A stretch of 64,000 bases of DNA from Actinomycetota bacterium (GTDB lineage: Bacteria; Actinomycetota; Geothermincolia; Fen-727; Anoxymicrobiaceae). Within the stretch, counting starts at the first letter, position 1; the number at the start of each line of letters is the position of its first letter. The stretch lies in assembly GCA_018831265.1 (NCBI GenBank), contig JAHJCO010000002.1, positions 186,001 to 250,000 on the forward strand, read 5' to 3'. Positions 26,348 to 37,168 of this stretch are shown one piece after another. A model generated the notes under the pieces. It was given only the letters and a program-made list of their open reading frames with translations, did no database searches and had not been told where the DNA came from. Position numbers and translations under genes: made by a program.

Positions 26348-28198
26348 TCAACCATCTTCGTACGGATAGACGTCCCGGATTACCTGCTGTATCTCCAGCA
26401 ACTGGGTGCAGAGCGACTCGTACTTGCGGGGCTCCAGCCCCTTGTCGACCCTGGCTATCTCACGCTCCAGCCTGCGTTTCTCCCTCTTGAGGAATATCAG
26501 CTTGAGTGTATTAAATACCCCGTCCTCGTAGCCGGCGCCGCACTCCGGCGGGGGCTCCATCAACAGCCTGGTAACCTTACCGCGCAGGTCCGAATCCTCG
26601 ACACCTTCGACCATCCGCACCAGGAACGCGTCAAACTCAGCCTGTAAAACTTCTTCGTCACAGGCCGGGAATTCCTTTAACATCTCGAGGATTTTCTTGT
26701 TATCCAGGTCGCTGAAGTAGTCGGAGTCCAAGTACATGTGATCCAGGACCGCGTCGGGCGAGTGCACCAGTACCCGGAGCGCCTCTCGCTCGACCTTGTC
26801 CCACATGGCGGGAGGCTTCTCCCCCGCCTCGAAGCTCGAACGGCCGGGGGCCTGGCTCATGGCCTCGCGCAGGAACACTTCCGCCGTCTCGGTTGGCATC
26901 TCCAGCCTGTCGGCGATGTTGCGTACCAGCTCGTTGCGCACGGGCCGCATGTCGTCGGTCGAGACCCGTGAGAGCACCGGGACACACGCCTGCATCGCCC
27001 TGCGCCTCCCCATCGGGGTCGCGGTGTCCGAGCCCTCGATTATGCGCCTGACCGCGTACTCCAGCAGCGGCTCGGCGGCCGATCTGGCGCCCAGGAAAGT
27101 CTCGGCCCCTCCGTTCTCGACCAGGGATGCCGGGTCCTCACCCTCGGGCAGGTTCACCACGAAGACCTCCATCGGGAACCGGCCCCAGAATTCGAGGGCC
27201 CGGCGGGCCGCCTCCCTGCCCGCGCGGTCGGCGTCGAACGCCAGGAAGACAGAGTCGCAGATCCTGCCCAGGAGGTCGAAGTGGTTCGCCGTGAGCGCGG
27301 TGCCCAGAGTGGCGGCGACCTGCGGTATCCCGGCCTGCCTCAGGGCCAGCAGGTCGGTGTATCCCTCGACAAGTATCGCTTCGCGGGAGTCCTGCATGGA
27401 CGAGCGTGCCTGGTAGTAGCCGTACAGCGTATGGCCCTTCCTGTAGATGGGGGTCTCGGGCGAGTTCAGGTACTTCGGCTCGTCCGATTTCTCCCCGGTC
27501 TCCATGCGCCGCCCCCCGAAGGCGACCACCCTGCCGCGATGGTCCAGGATCGGGAAGATCACGCGGTTGCGGAAGATGTCGTACACCCGGCGCTCGTCGG
27601 GACGCCCCCCACCGGACCGCTCCCTTACCACCCCCACGGTGAGCATGTCGCGCTCGGTGAACCCCTTGCGGGTGAGGAAGTTGACCAGGTTGTCCCAGCC
27701 GGGCGGGGCGAAGCCCAGGTTAAACTCCGTTATTATCTCCTTGGAGAACCCGCGCCCGATCACGTACTCGAGGGCGGCCTTCCCGTGCTCGCTCTCGGTG
27801 AGGATGTGATGGTAGTACTCGGAGGCGGTCTGGTTCAGCTTGTAGAGGCGGTCCTTCTCCTGCCTTCCCTTCAACTCCTCCTCGGTGGACGCCTCGAAGG
27901 ACACCTGGTAGCCTATCCGGTCGGCCAGCCGCTCGACCGCCTCGGCGAAGTTCAGGCCCTCCGCCTTCATCACGAAGTTGAAGACCCCGCCGCTCTCCTT
28001 GCACCCGAAGCAGAAGTAGACGCCCTTCGCCGGGTTCACGTAGAAGGAGGGGTCCTTCTCCTGGTGGAACGGGCAGGGGCCGCGGAACTCCCGTCCCGAC
28101 TTCTTCAGGGGGACGTACTCGCTGATAAGCTGGACTATGTCGGTGCGCTCGCGCACCGTCTCGACATCCGAGTCCTTGATTCTACCGCCGGGGGACAA
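26348..28198 (-). CDS. dnaG: DNA primase
   Basis: Makes RNA primers for replication, 616 residues. The zinc-binding domain reads [11 protein letters not shown]...CFGCKESGG (about 41-70); the catalytic core with the TOPRIM segment [17 protein letters not shown] and [10 protein letters not shown] follows; the C-terminal helicase-binding part is diverged. The start is a TTG with GGAGAGG upstream. It overlaps the rpoD frame and probably shares a transcript with rpoD. Confidence 0.96.
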   Translation of the reverse strand: MSPGGRIKDSDVETVRERTDIVQLISEYVPLKKSGREFRGPCPFHQEKDPSFYVNPAKGVYFCFGCKESGGVFNFVMKAEGLNFAEAVERLADRIGYQVSFEASTEEELKGRQEKDRLYKLNQTASEYYHHILTESEHGKAALEYVIGRGFSKEIITEFNLGFAPPGWDNLVNFLTRKGFTERDMLTVGVVRERSGGGRPDERRVYDIFRNRVIFPILDHRGRVVAFGGRRMETGEKSDEPKYLNSPETPIYRKGHTLYGYYQARSSMQDSREAILVEGYTDLLALRQAGIPQVAATLGTALTANHFDLLGRICDSVFLAFDADRAGREAARRALEFWGRFPMEVFVVNLPEGEDPASLVENGGAETFLGARSAAEPLLEYAVRRIIEGSDTATPMGRRRAMQACVPVLSRVSTDDMRPVRNELVRNIADRLEMPTETAEVFLREAMSQAPGRSSFEAGEKPPAMWDKVEREALRVLVHSPDAVLDHMYLDSDYFSDLDNKKILEMLKEFPACDEEVLQAEFDAFLVRMVEGVEDSDLRGKVTRLLMEPPPECGAGYEDGVFNTLKLIFLKREKRRLEREIARVDKGLEPRKYESLCTQLLEIQQVIRDVYPYEDG

Positions 28199-28301
28199 TC
28201 AACCTCTCCTGCAGATCCTCATCGCCGATGAGCGACGGTCGCGGATGATCCTTCGACTATGTAACGTAATACACCTGTGCACGTTGCCGCCTGACTGCTC
28301 T

Positions 28302-29339
28302 TCAATCGACCAGCCAGGAGCGGGGCAGGAACAGCTCCCGGTACTTCATGAGCGCGTAGGAGTCGGTCATGCCCGCCACGTAGTCACATACGCCCACCGC
28401 CGCGTCCTCCCCCCGCCCGGGCTGGAACTCCGGGGGCATCAGCTCCGGGTGCCGCAGGTAGTGCTCGGCGAGCGACTGCAGCACGCGGGTTGCCTTCTCC
28501 GCCTCCGAGTAGGCGATCGAGCCTATGTACACGCGCTCGAACAGGAACCGTCGAAGCTCCTCCATCAGGGCCCAGGTGCGCTCGCTGGTACGGATCTCCT
28601 CACACGCGGCACTGTTCTCTACCATGTCGTGCGCCATGTAGTCAATCCTCTGGCTGGTGGTTCGGCCGAATGCCTCGACCGGCGCTCCTGGCAGGTCGTC
28701 CTCGCTGATTATCCCCGCCCGCAGCGCGTCGTCGATGTCGCTGCTTATATACGCGATACGGTCCGCGATGCGGACCACCTGGCCCTCACACGTCGCGGGT
28801 GCACCATCGGAGGAGTGGTTCACGATGCCGTCGCGGACCTCCCAGGTCAGGTTGATGCCGCGGCCCGAGTCCTCCAGGACGTCCACCACCCTGAGGCTCT
28901 GGCGGCTGTGCACGAAGCCTCCCTCCAGGTATCCCGAGAGGGCGGTCTCCCCGATGTGGCCGAAGGGGGTGTGCCCGAGGTCGTGCCCGAGCGCGATAGC
29001 CTCGGTGAGGTCCTCGTTCAACGCCAGGGCCCGCGCGATGGTGCGGGATACCTGCGCCACCTCCATGGTGTGGGTGAGTCGCGTGCGGTAGTGGTCCCCT
29101 TCCGGCGATATGAAGACGTGGGTCTTGTGCTTGAGGCGCCTGAACGCCTTGGAGTGCACGATCCGGTCCCTGTCGCGCTGGTAGTCGGTGCGTATGGAGC
29201 AGGGCTCCTCCGGCCTCATCCGGCCCCTGCTCTCGGCGGCCAGCGAGGCGCGAGGGGAGAGCGTGCTTCTCTCCTGCTCCTCTATCCTCTTCCGGACATG
29301 CTCGGCTATTTGGCGGCCCCCCCAACTTCCGAGGTTCAA
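28302..29339 (-). CDS. dgt: dGTPase-like HD phosphohydrolase
   Basis: Hydrolyses deoxynucleoside triphosphates to nucleoside and triphosphate. The HD metal site is RLTHTMEVAQ, ALGHDLGHTPFGHIGE and a later RIADRIAYISSDIDDA. The 345-residue size and an HSKAFRRLKHKTHVF opening fit the shorter dGTPase-like type. The start is a TTG that overlaps the flavoprotein stop by four bases (TTGA), with AAGGGCG upstream; the frame reads on upstream through another gene, which is not used. Lies between ppdK and dnaG, its usual Gram-positive place. Confidence 0.9.
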   Translation of the reverse strand: MNLGSWGGRQIAEHVRKRIEEQERSTLSPRASLAAESRGRMRPEEPCSIRTDYQRDRDRIVHSKAFRRLKHKTHVFISPEGDHYRTRLTHTMEVAQVSRTIARALALNEDLTEAIALGHDLGHTPFGHIGETALSGYLEGGFVHSRQSLRVVDVLEDSGRGINLTWEVRDGIVNHSSDGAPATCEGQVVRIADRIAYISSDIDDALRAGIISEDDLPGAPVEAFGRTTSQRIDYMAHDMVENSAACEEIRTSERTWALMEELRRFLFERVYIGSIAYSEAEKATRVLQSLAEHYLRHPELMPPEFQPGRGEDAAVGVCDYVAGMTDSYALMKYRELFLPRSWLVD

Positions 29340-29926
29340 GCCACGCCCTTCGCCTTCAAGGCCTCCACAAGGCCCTCGGCCATGACACGGGCCCGCTCGA
29401 GCGCGGCGGAGTCCTCGCGTGAAGGCCTCTGCGCGCAAACCCCCTGGTGACCCGCACCTGACGACGCGGACGCGTCCCCCACTATCCACATGCCGTGGAC
29501 CAGCAGGATGTCCTGTATCGCCCGGACGCACGTCTCCTGGCCGCCGAACCGGCCCGCCCCCACCGAGACCGCGCCGGCAGGCTTGTTGATGAGCGCGTTC
29601 TCCCCGCGCAGGTTGCGGCTCTTGTCCCAGAAGGACTTGAGCTGGCCCGAGACGGTCCCGAAGTAGACCGGGCTGCCGACCACCAGGGCGTCTGCGTCCC
29701 TGAGCAGGTCGTAGGCGTCGGCCAGGTTCGGGTTCATGTGGCAGGTCTCCGGGCACGGGGTCGCGCAGTTCACGCAGTAGGCGTCCTCCTGCCCCTCCAG
29801 CGCCTCCATGACGTGGATAACGTCGGTGCGAGCCCCCAGTTCCGAGCAACGCTTGAGCACCGCGTCCAGTAGGGCGTAGGTGTTACCGGCCCTGTCCGGC
29901 GAACCATTTACCGCAACGATCAGCAT
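29336..29926 (-). CDS. NAD(P)H-dependent FMN reductase / iron-sulfur flavoprotein-like
   Basis: A 196-residue flavodoxin-fold protein: N-terminal FMN phosphate loop AVNGSPDRAGNT, then Cys residues (CVNCATPCPETC) in the position of the iron-sulfur flavoprotein cluster, and VVGSPVYFGTVSGQLKSF and SVGAGRFGGQE binding FMN. The Cys pattern suggests a small cluster or redox disulfide. It shares a stop-start overlap with the dGTPase gene and follows ppdK by a spacer that holds an inverted repeat. Likely an electron carrier in the cytosol; substrate unknown. Confidence 0.85.
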   Translation of the reverse strand: MLIVAVNGSPDRAGNTYALLDAVLKRCSELGARTDVIHVMEALEGQEDAYCVNCATPCPETCHMNPNLADAYDLLRDADALVVGSPVYFGTVSGQLKSFWDKSRNLRGENALINKPAGAVSVGAGRFGGQETCVRAIQDILLVHGMWIVGDASASSGAGHQGVCAQRPSREDSAALERARVMAEGLVEALKAKGVA

Positions 29927-29943
29927 GTTGCTACTCCTAGTCT

Positions 29944-30026
29944 TGAAAGAATACCTCAGACCAAAACTTTCACCATGGACTCGTTCCCGACTTCCGATGA
30001 AAGAAATGGTCTGAGGTTTTCTTTCA
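29944..30026. repeat. REP-like inverted repeat, CCTCAGACCA type
   Basis: TGAAAGAATACCTCAGACCA (29944-29963) pairs with 30007-30026 with one mismatch, around a 43-base spacer. It starts right after the ppdK stop codon. Matches the arms at 57064 and part of the element at 52397. Confidence 0.85.
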
Positions 30027-32786
30027 TCACCAGTCGGTCTTCTCGCGGGGTGGCAGATCTTTCCAACGATCGGAGCGCCACTTCTGTTCCAGGGCCGCCT
30101 GGGCGGCGGCCAGCCGGGCGATGGGCACCCTGTACGGCGAGCAGGACACGTAGTCCAGCCCTATCCCGTGGCAGATCTTCACCGAGGACGGATCCCCGCC
30201 GTGCTCGCCACAGATACCCAGCTTTATCTTCTTGCGGGTGGAGCGCCCGCGCTTCACGGCCAGCTTCATCAGGTCGCGCACGCCGAACGGGTCCAGGCGC
30301 TGGAACGGGTCGTTGGGGTATATGTCCAGCTCCATGTATGTGGGCAGGAACCCCTTGACGTCGTCCCGGCTGATCCCGAAGGCCGTCTGCGTCAGGTCGT
30401 TGGTGCCGAAGGAGAAGAACTCGGCGTTCTCTGCGATCAGGTCGGCGACGATGCATGCCCTTGGAAGCTCCACCATGGTTCCCACCATGTAGGTGATGTC
30501 CGAACCCTCGGCTGCCATGGTCGCATCGGCGGTCCGGACGGTCAGCTCCCTGGTCATCGCCATCTCCCTGCGGGAGCCGACCAGCGGGATCATTATCTCC
30601 GGCTTGACGGCTACGCCTTCGCGGGCGACCTCGCAGGCGGCCTGCACGATCGCGCGCACCTGCATCTCGTATATCTCGGGGAAGGTCAGCCCCAGCCGGC
30701 AGCCCCGGTGCCCCATCATCGGGTTGACCTCGGCCAGCGACCGGCAACGCTCCTCGACCTCGTCGGGGGTTATCTCGCACGCCCCGGCCACCTCCTCGAT
30801 CTCGACGGTGCCGTGGGGCAGGAACTCGTGCAGGGGCGGGTCCAGCAGCCTGATGGTGACCGGGCGCTTCCCCATGACCCGGAAGATCCCGGTGAAGTCC
30901 TCCTTCTGCATGGGGAACAGCTTCTCGAGCGCCTCGCGCCTCCCCGCCTCGTCTCTCGCCAGGATCATCTGGCGCACCGCAAGGATGCGGTCTCCCCCGA
31001 AGAACATGTGCTCGGTGCGGCACAGCCCTATCCCCTCGGCCCCGAAGGCGATCGCCTGCTCGGACTGCCCGGGGGTGTCGGCGTTCGCGCGGACCTTGAG
31101 CTTCCTTATCCTGTCCGCCCACTTCATGAGGCGGTCGTAGTCCTGGAAGACGGGCGAGTCCTTGGCCTTCATGGTCCGGGTGATGAGCACCTGGTCGATC
31201 TCCGGCGGAGAGGTCTCGATCCTGCCCAGGTACACCTTGCCGCTCGTGCCGTCTATCGAGAGCCAGTCACCCTCCTTGACCTCGATCACCTCGGAGTCCC
31301 TGCGGATGCGGACCACCCTCCGGTCGTAGTCGATGTCCAGCGCGGCGCACCCGACCACGCACACCTTGCCCATCTGGCGCGCCACCAGCGCGGCGTGGGA
31401 GGTGGCGCCTCCGAACTGGGTCAGGAACCCTTCGGCCGCGGCCATGCCCTTGATGTCCTCCGGCGAGGTCTCGTGCCGGACCAGAAGGAGCTGGACGTTC
31501 GGGTCGGCGGCCTTCTGCTCGTGGGCGTCTGCCGCGAAGAGGACCACCCTGCCGGTAGCCGCCCCGGGGCCCGCGGGGGTGCCCGTCGCTACCATGACGC
31601 CTTCGCGCTCGGCCTTCTCTTTCCCGGCGATGTCGAAGACGGGGCGCAGAAGGTCGTTCAGGCCCTCTGGGTCCACCCGCGATACGGCCTCCTCGGGGGT
31701 GATGAGCCCCTCGTCAACCATGTCCAGCGCGATCCTGACCGCGGCGAAGCCGGTCCGCTTACCGGTCCGTGTCTGCAGCATCCAGAGCTTGCGGTCCTCG
31801 ATGGTGAACTCGAAATCCTGCATGTCGCGGAAATGGCGGTCCAGGGTGTCCCTGATCCGTACCAGCTCCTCGTACGACTCCGGCAGGGAGGCCTTCATCC
31901 GCTCGATATCCAGAGGGGTCCTGATACCGGCCACCACGTCCTCCCCCTGGGCGTTGAGCAGGTACTCGCCATACATCCTGTTCTCACCCGTGGCGGGATT
32001 TCTTGTGAACCCGACCCCCGTAGCGGATGTCTCGCCGGTGTTCCCGAAGACCATGGACTGCACGTTGACGGCCGTCCCCCACTTGTCGGGGATGTCGTAC
32101 ATCCTGCGGTAGGCTATCGCGCGCTCGTTGTCCCACGACTTGAAAACCGCGATGATGGCCCCATCCAGCTGCCGGCGAGGATCCTGGGGAAACTCGACAC
32201 CCTTGCGTTCCTTGATGACGGCCTTGAAGCGTTCGGCCAGGTCCCGGAGGTCCTCGGCGGGCAGCTCGTTGTCATGCCGGACACCGGCCTCGGCCTTCTT
32301 CTGGTCCAGTATCTCGTCGAAGGGGTCCCGCTCCTCCTTGCCCTCGGGCTTGAGCTCGAGCACCACGTCGCCGTACATGGCGATGAAGCGCCGGTAGGAG
32401 TCGTAGGCGAAACGCGGGTTGCCGGTCTTCTCGGCCAGACCCCGCACCGACAGGTCGTTGAGGCCCAGGTTGAGGATGGTGTCCATCATGCCGGGCATGC
32501 TGGCGCGCGCGCCGGAGCGCACGGAGACCAGCAGGGGATCTTCCGGATCGCCGAACTTCTTTCCCATCTTCCGCTCGAGAGCCTCCATGTGCCGCGCCGT
32601 CTCCTCGGGGAGTCCCTCAGGGTACCCGTCGTGCTCCGAGTAGTAGATACACGCCTCGGTGGTGATGGTGAAGCCCGGCGGTACCGGGATGCCCATGCCT
32701 GTCATCTCCGCGAGGTTTGCTCCCTTCCCCCCGAGGAGAGCTTTCATGTCCTTGTTGCCCTCTTCGAAATCGTAGATGTATTTCAT
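30027..32786 (-). CDS. ppdK: Pyruvate, phosphate dikinase
   Basis: Interconverts pyruvate, ATP and phosphate with PEP, AMP and pyrophosphate. 919 residues. The nucleotide-binding half begins at KYIYDFEEGNKDMKALLGGKGANLAEMTG-like sequence; the phosphocarrier His is in GGATSHAALVARQMG; the PEP-binding C-terminal TIM barrel includes GLCRTEHMFF, MGHRGCRLG and CGEHGGDPSS. The ATG at 32786 has AGAGGGGAC upstream; a longer open frame upstream is not conserved. Between glyS and the flavoprotein, as in related genomes. It may serve gluconeogenesis or PPi-linked glycolysis. Confidence 0.97.
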   Translation of the reverse strand: MKYIYDFEEGNKDMKALLGGKGANLAEMTGMGIPVPPGFTITTEACIYYSEHDGYPEGLPEETARHMEALERKMGKKFGDPEDPLLVSVRSGARASMPGMMDTILNLGLNDLSVRGLAEKTGNPRFAYDSYRRFIAMYGDVVLELKPEGKEERDPFDEILDQKKAEAGVRHDNELPAEDLRDLAERFKAVIKERKGVEFPQDPRRQLDGAIIAVFKSWDNERAIAYRRMYDIPDKWGTAVNVQSMVFGNTGETSATGVGFTRNPATGENRMYGEYLLNAQGEDVVAGIRTPLDIERMKASLPESYEELVRIRDTLDRHFRDMQDFEFTIEDRKLWMLQTRTGKRTGFAAVRIALDMVDEGLITPEEAVSRVDPEGLNDLLRPVFDIAGKEKAEREGVMVATGTPAGPGAATGRVVLFAADAHEQKAADPNVQLLLVRHETSPEDIKGMAAAEGFLTQFGGATSHAALVARQMGKVCVVGCAALDIDYDRRVVRIRRDSEVIEVKEGDWLSIDGTSGKVYLGRIETSPPEIDQVLITRTMKAKDSPVFQDYDRLMKWADRIRKLKVRANADTPGQSEQAIAFGAEGIGLCRTEHMFFGGDRILAVRQMILARDEAGRREALEKLFPMQKEDFTGIFRVMGKRPVTIRLLDPPLHEFLPHGTVEIEEVAGACEITPDEVEERCRSLAEVNPMMGHRGCRLGLTFPEIYEMQVRAIVQAACEVAREGVAVKPEIMIPLVGSRREMAMTRELTVRTADATMAAEGSDITYMVGTMVELPRACIVADLIAENAEFFSFGTNDLTQTAFGISRDDVKGFLPTYMELDIYPNDPFQRLDPFGVRDLMKLAVKRGRSTRKKIKLGICGEHGGDPSSVKICHGIGLDYVSCSPYRVPIARLAAAQAALEQKWRSDRWKDLPPREKTDW

Positions 32787-32842
32787 TGTCCCCTCTGCCC
32801 CCTTGTTACTGCCTGGGCCGGGATTTTCAGTCCCGGTCCCGA

Positions 32843-32864
32843 GCGGCGGACTGAAGTCCGCCGC
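32843..32864. repeat. Palindrome between glyS and ppdK
   Basis: A perfect palindrome, GCGGCGGACT-GA-AGTCCGCCGC, next to a second stem (CCGGGATTTTCAGTCCCGG). Short palindromes of this kind occur widely in intergenic regions; here it could limit read-through from glyS to ppdK. Confidence 0.5.
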
Positions 32865-32872
32865 CCAGTCGA

Positions 32873-34951
32873 CTAGTCCCACGTGAGCCGCGAGAATTCG
32901 GCTACCACCTCGAACAGCGCCGTCACCCGTTTCAGCAGCGAAAGCCGGTTGGCCCTCACTGCCGGGTCCTCGTCCATTATCAGGACCTCGTCGAACAGCC
33001 GGTCCACCGGCGCGCACAACGGCTCCAGGGCCTGGAGCGCCGCAGCCGGGTCTCCGCCTTCGACAGCCGTCCGCATCGCCTCTTCCACCTCCGCGGTCAC
33101 GGAGAAAAGCGTCCTCTCGCTGTCCTGAGAGAGCAGGCCGGCGTTCACGGGCCCCGTCTCGCTGCCCTTTGACAGGTTGTAGCATCGCTCGTAGGCGGTG
33201 TACAGCCGCGCCAGCAGGCCGCTTTCGCGCGCCGACACAAGGGCTTCAAGCCGCCTTCTCGCGGCTACGGGGCGGTCCCAGTCCCGCGCCAGGGCCGCCT
33301 CTACCAGGTCGTAGCGGTAACCGGCGTCCGTGAAGAAGACCCTCTCGCGTCCTGTGAAGAACTCCTCGAACGCCCCCTGCGCCTGCTGCGTCCAGTCGAA
33401 CCCGTGCGCCTCGGCCTGCAGCGCGCGGGCCGCGGCCCCGACCATCTCGTTCGCCGAAAGCTCGAGGCCCCTGTCCAGCAAGATCAGCGTCATCCCCAGC
33501 GCCTGCCTCCTCAGTGCGTATGGGTCCTCGCTGCCCGTGGGCACGTGACCCAGCCCGAACGAGGCGGCCAGGTTGTCCGCCTTCTCAGCGAGCGAGAGAA
33601 GCGCTCCCTCCAGCGTGACGGGAAGGGCGTCACCGAGCCTCCTCGGCAGGTACAGCTCCCCTATCGCAGCCGCCACCGCGGGCTCCTCGCCGGTGAGGCG
33701 CGCGTATATGCTCCCGACCGTACCCTGCAGGTCGGTGAACTCTATGACCATGTGTGTCACCAGGTCGCACTTCGCGAGCGCCGCCGCCCGGGCGACCCGC
33801 TCGGCCACGTCACCCTCCAGCCCCAGGGAATCGCACTCCCCGGCGACCAGGGTGACCAGGCGCTGTGACTTCTCGGCCATGCTTCCCAGCTCCGACTGGT
33901 AGACCACATGCTCGAGATCCTTCACGCGGTCGGCCAGTGCCCGTTTCAGGTCCTCGGTGAAGAAGAACCGCGCGTCCGCCAGCCGGGCCGCGAGCACCCT
34001 CTGGTGCCCCGTTCGGATGGTGTCCGCGAACGCCGGGTTGCCGTTGTGCACGGCCAGAAATCCCGCGCTGAGCGCTCCTTCGGCGTCCCGGACCGGGAAA
34101 TAACGCTGGTGGGCCTCCATGGCGTGCTCGAGTACCTCGGCCGGAAGCTCGAGGTACTTCTCCTCGAAACGGCCCAGGACCACGCCCGGCCACTCCACCA
34201 GCATGACCACCTCGTCCAGGACTTCCTGGTGCAGCACGGGAACCATCCCGGCCTCCTCACAGACCCGGCGGCAGGATTCCGTGATCGCCTCGCGCCTGGT
34301 CGCGTGGTCAACCACGACGAACGCGTCGGAGAGAACCTTCTCGTACTCCTCGGGGCAGAGTATCCTCAGGGGGCCCTGCGATAGGTAGCGGTGCCCGAAG
34401 GTCGTGTTCGAAGAGCTCAGCCCGCCGTACTCGAACCCGACCACCTTCTCCCCGAGCAGGGCCAGCAACCAGCGCACCGGGCGGGAGAAGCGCGTCTCCC
34501 CGTCGCCCCAGCGCATCGACCTGCCGAACCGCAGGTTGGAGACCAGCTCTGAGAGCACACCGGGGAGGACCTCCATGGCGTCGAGGCCCGGGGTCCGGGT
34601 CACCGCCAGGAGGTACGGCCCCTTCGCGGTTTCCTCGACCTCCAGCGCATCGGGTTCCACCCCCTGCGACCGGGCGAAGCCCACCGCCGCGCTCGTCCAT
34701 TCCCCGTCCGGGCCCCGGGCGGCCGACATCGAAGGCCCCCTCCTCCGGACCACCTCGGGCTCTGCGCTCTCGGGGATATCGCCGACAAAGACGGCAAGCC
34801 TGCGCGGGGTGGCCAGCACCCTGAGAGGGCCGAATGACAGCCGGGCGCGCTCGAGCAGCGCCGGCAGGGCCGCTTCTATCTGAGCGACGGCCGAGTAGGA
34901 CGCCGAGGCGGGCAGCTCCTCCGTCCCTATCTCCAGCAGTAGCTCAGCCAA
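32873..34951 (-). CDS. glyS: Glycyl-tRNA synthetase beta subunit
   Basis: With GlyQ forms the two-subunit enzyme charging tRNA-Gly. 692 residues; typical start [13 protein letters not shown], the [11 protein letters not shown] strand, GHRYLSQGP and [11 protein letters not shown], and a C-terminal tRNA-binding region ([18 protein letters not shown]). The TTG start overlaps the glyQ stop by eight bases. Confidence 0.96.
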   Translation of the reverse strand: MAELLLEIGTEELPASASYSAVAQIEAALPALLERARLSFGPLRVLATPRRLAVFVGDIPESAEPEVVRRRGPSMSAARGPDGEWTSAAVGFARSQGVEPDALEVEETAKGPYLLAVTRTPGLDAMEVLPGVLSELVSNLRFGRSMRWGDGETRFSRPVRWLLALLGEKVVGFEYGGLSSSNTTFGHRYLSQGPLRILCPEEYEKVLSDAFVVVDHATRREAITESCRRVCEEAGMVPVLHQEVLDEVVMLVEWPGVVLGRFEEKYLELPAEVLEHAMEAHQRYFPVRDAEGALSAGFLAVHNGNPAFADTIRTGHQRVLAARLADARFFFTEDLKRALADRVKDLEHVVYQSELGSMAEKSQRLVTLVAGECDSLGLEGDVAERVARAAALAKCDLVTHMVIEFTDLQGTVGSIYARLTGEEPAVAAAIGELYLPRRLGDALPVTLEGALLSLAEKADNLAASFGLGHVPTGSEDPYALRRQALGMTLILLDRGLELSANEMVGAAARALQAEAHGFDWTQQAQGAFEEFFTGRERVFFTDAGYRYDLVEAALARDWDRPVAARRRLEALVSARESGLLARLYTAYERCYNLSKGSETGPVNAGLLSQDSERTLFSVTAEVEEAMRTAVEGGDPAAALQALEPLCAPVDRLFDEVLIMDEDPAVRANRLSLLKRVTALFEVVAEFSRLTWD

Positions 34952-35849
34952 TGGGTCCCTCCGGGAGTACCTCGCCGCCAGGAAGCAGCGGGTAGCCTTC
35001 CTCCTCGCGCCATTCCAGGAACCGTGCGGCGCAGGCGCGGGCCAGGGCGCGCACCCGGGCGATGAACGCGGTGCGCTCCGTGACGCTTATCGCCCCGCGC
35101 GAGTCCAGCAGGTTGAAGACGTGGGAGCACTTCAGGCAGGCGTCGTAGGCCGGGTGCAGCAGGCCCTGCGCTATCAGGGCCGCCGACTCGGCCTCGAACT
35201 CGGCGAAGTGCCTGTAGAGCTGCGCCGTGTCCGCTTCCTCGAAGGAGTAGCGCGACCACTCGACCTCCGAGCGCCGGAACAGCTCGCCGTAGGTGACCTC
35301 CTCGTTCCACGCCACCTCGAACATGTCGTCCACGTTCTGTACGTACATCGATATGCGCTCCAGGCCGTAGGTGATCTCGGCGGAGACCGGCCGGCAGTCG
35401 AACCCGCCAACCTGCTGGAAGTAGGTGAACTGGGTTATCTCCATGCCGTCCAGCCACACCTCCCAGCCGAGCCCCCAGGCCCCGAGCGTCGGGGACTCCC
35501 AGTCGTCCTCTACGAAGCGGATGTCGTGCTCAAGCGGGTCTATGCCCAGGCCGTACAGGCTCTGGAGGTACTGATCGATGATGTCGGGCGGCGAGGGCTT
35601 GGCGATGACCTGAAACTGGAAGTGCCTCCCGACCCGGTTGGGGTTCTCCCCGTACCGCCCGTCGGCCGGCCGTCGGGACGGCTGGACGTAGCCGACGCGC
35701 CACGGCTCCGGCCCCAGGCAGCGCAGCAGGGTGGCGGGGTGGAATGTGCCCGCGCCCACCTCGAGATCGTACGGCTGCGCGAGCAGGTATCCCCGCTGAG
35801 CCCAGTACTCCTCGAGGGAGAGTATCACCTGCTGAAGCGTCAGGGCCAT
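34944..35849 (-). CDS. glyQ: Glycyl-tRNA synthetase alpha subunit
   Basis: Class II catalytic subunit, 301 residues. Signature sequences [43 protein letters not shown] [14 protein letters not shown] and QQVGGFDC are all present. The gene begins 27 bases after the neighbouring membrane protein gene ends. Coupled to glyS by overlap. It is probably expressed with the ppdK-rpoD cluster downstream. Confidence 0.97.
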   Translation of the reverse strand: MALTLQQVILSLEEYWAQRGYLLAQPYDLEVGAGTFHPATLLRCLGPEPWRVGYVQPSRRPADGRYGENPNRVGRHFQFQVIAKPSPPDIIDQYLQSLYGLGIDPLEHDIRFVEDDWESPTLGAWGLGWEVWLDGMEITQFTYFQQVGGFDCRPVSAEITYGLERISMYVQNVDDMFEVAWNEEVTYGELFRRSEVEWSRYSFEEADTAQLYRHFAEFEAESAALIAQGLLHPAYDACLKCSHVFNLLDSRGAISVTERTAFIARVRALARACAARFLEWREEEGYPLLPGGEVLPEGPIG

Positions 35850-35876
35850 TCGCCGATTACCCCCGTCAGATATCGG

Positions 35877-37052
35877 TCACTTGATGAAGACGCTGGCTAT
35901 GAACGGGTAGACCCCGAGGCTGATCACCCCGGCCAGAAGAGAGTACTCGAAACCCTTTTTCCAGTACAGGTACCCCAGGACCGTGACCAGCGATACCGCG
36001 AGGAACGCCGCGCTGGACAGAGACAGCGCGAGCGTCTCCCCCGCCTGGCGCGTCCCCAGATAGAAGTACCCGAACGCGAGCAGGGACGCCGCGGCCAGGC
36101 CCGCCCAGTGGGGCTCCAGCTTCACCGCCTCCCTGTACCTCGTGAAGATCCACACCAGCGCCCCCAAGAGCAAAAACACGAACATCATCTCGTTGAACAG
36201 GGCGATGTTGATGTAGTTCAGCGAGTTCTTCCAGAGCGCCTCCCCGGTGCCGCCGGTGACCTTCGCCAGCCCGAAGCTCCTGGCGATGATCGTCGACACG
36301 ATCAGCGGCGCCAGCGACAGCAGGCCGAAGGGCACACTCCACATCAACATGTCGGTGGCGTCCGACCACGATGCCTCGCGCTCCACCAGCCTGTTGAGGA
36401 CCGGCGTCGCCAGGTCCGTACGCGCCGCCACGTTTATGCCCAGGAAGGCGAAGAACCCGCCCTGGATCACCAGGATCAGAGCCTGGTAGAGCAGGAACAC
36501 GCTGAACGAGGGCTTGATGGGCTTGACCGGCTTGGCCGGCTTAACCGGCGGCTTCTCCGCGGCGTGCTCCTTCTGCTGCTCGGGGGTGGTGTACTTCTGC
36601 TGGAACTCCTCGAGCTGCTTGTCGTACGTCTTGGGGTCCTTGTTGTACTCCTCGAGGTCTTCCTTGTACTGCTTCTGGTCTTTCTCGTACTCCTTGATGT
36701 TCGTCTTGTACTGCTTGTTGGCGACCTCTATCCAGAGGGGGTACTGAAGGAGCGCGCCGATGATGAGGATGCCCAGGAGCACCTGGAACACCTTCATCTC
36801 GCGGGTCCCGCGCTTCACCACGTTCCAGGAACCCCCCGCGGGGGCCCCTTCCTTGCCGGCGGTGGCACCCGCCTTTCCGGTCTTTCCAGTGGCGGTCCCG
36901 GCGGCGCCCTGAGGCCCCTTCCCCTGGGCGGCCCCGGCCTGCCGCACGGCTCCGCGGCCGGATGCGGCCTTCTCCGGCTCCACCTTCTTCCCCTTGGCGT
37001 AGGTGGACTTCTTGGCCCCGGCCGGCTTCTTCTTTTTCTTTTTCTTGGCCAT
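35877..37052 (-). CDS. Multi-pass membrane protein with Lys/Ala-rich N-terminus and a coiled-coil segment
   Basis: 391 residues, family not recognised. Residues 1-75 are basic and low-complexity (KKKKKKK, then Ala/Gly/Lys/Thr). A first membrane helix (about 90-108) is followed by about 65 highly charged residues ([20 protein letters not shown]...) likely forming a coiled coil and a [14 protein letters not shown] linker, then five or six further membrane helices (about 180-390). It is the first gene upstream of glyQ. The basic N-terminus could bind nucleic acid or acidic lipids at the inner membrane face; that is a guess. Confidence 0.75.
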   Translation of the reverse strand: MAKKKKKKKPAGAKKSTYAKGKKVEPEKAASGRGAVRQAGAAQGKGPQGAAGTATGKTGKAGATAGKEGAPAGGSWNVVKRGTREMKVFQVLLGILIIGALLQYPLWIEVANKQYKTNIKEYEKDQKQYKEDLEEYNKDPKTYDKQLEEFQQKYTTPEQQKEHAAEKPPVKPAKPVKPIKPSFSVFLLYQALILVIQGGFFAFLGINVAARTDLATPVLNRLVEREASWSDATDMLMWSVPFGLLSLAPLIVSTIIARSFGLAKVTGGTGEALWKNSLNYINIALFNEMMFVFLLLGALVWIFTRYREAVKLEPHWAGLAAASLLAFGYFYLGTRQAGETLALSLSSAAFLAVSLVTVLGYLYWKKGFEYSLLAGVISLGVYPFIASVFIK

Positions 37053-37090
37053 ACTTCCTTATCCCCGCGTTTGGGATGCGGCGCCTATTC

Positions 37091-37096
37091 TATAAT
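37091..37096 (+). promoter_or_regulatory. Candidate -10 box for the acyl-CoA dehydrogenase gene
   Basis: TATAAT, 72 bases before the ATG at 37169, with TTGGGA 14 bases upstream (shorter than ideal). The reverse complement TATTATAG could also serve the divergent membrane-protein gene. Confidence 0.4.
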
Positions 37097-37168
37097 AGTT
37101 GGTGGTTCCGGGGGCATACCGGTTCACCCCCCGGGCGGGCTCCGGCAACACTGGCAAGGAGGCAAACC

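Noticed and set aside
30168..32876. A 902-codon open frame on the plus strand opposite ppdK
   Set aside because: It is antisense to a well-conserved gene, has low-complexity composition and no homology-like motifs; high GC alone explains its length. The same applies to long plus-strand frames opposite glyQ/glyS and mrdA.
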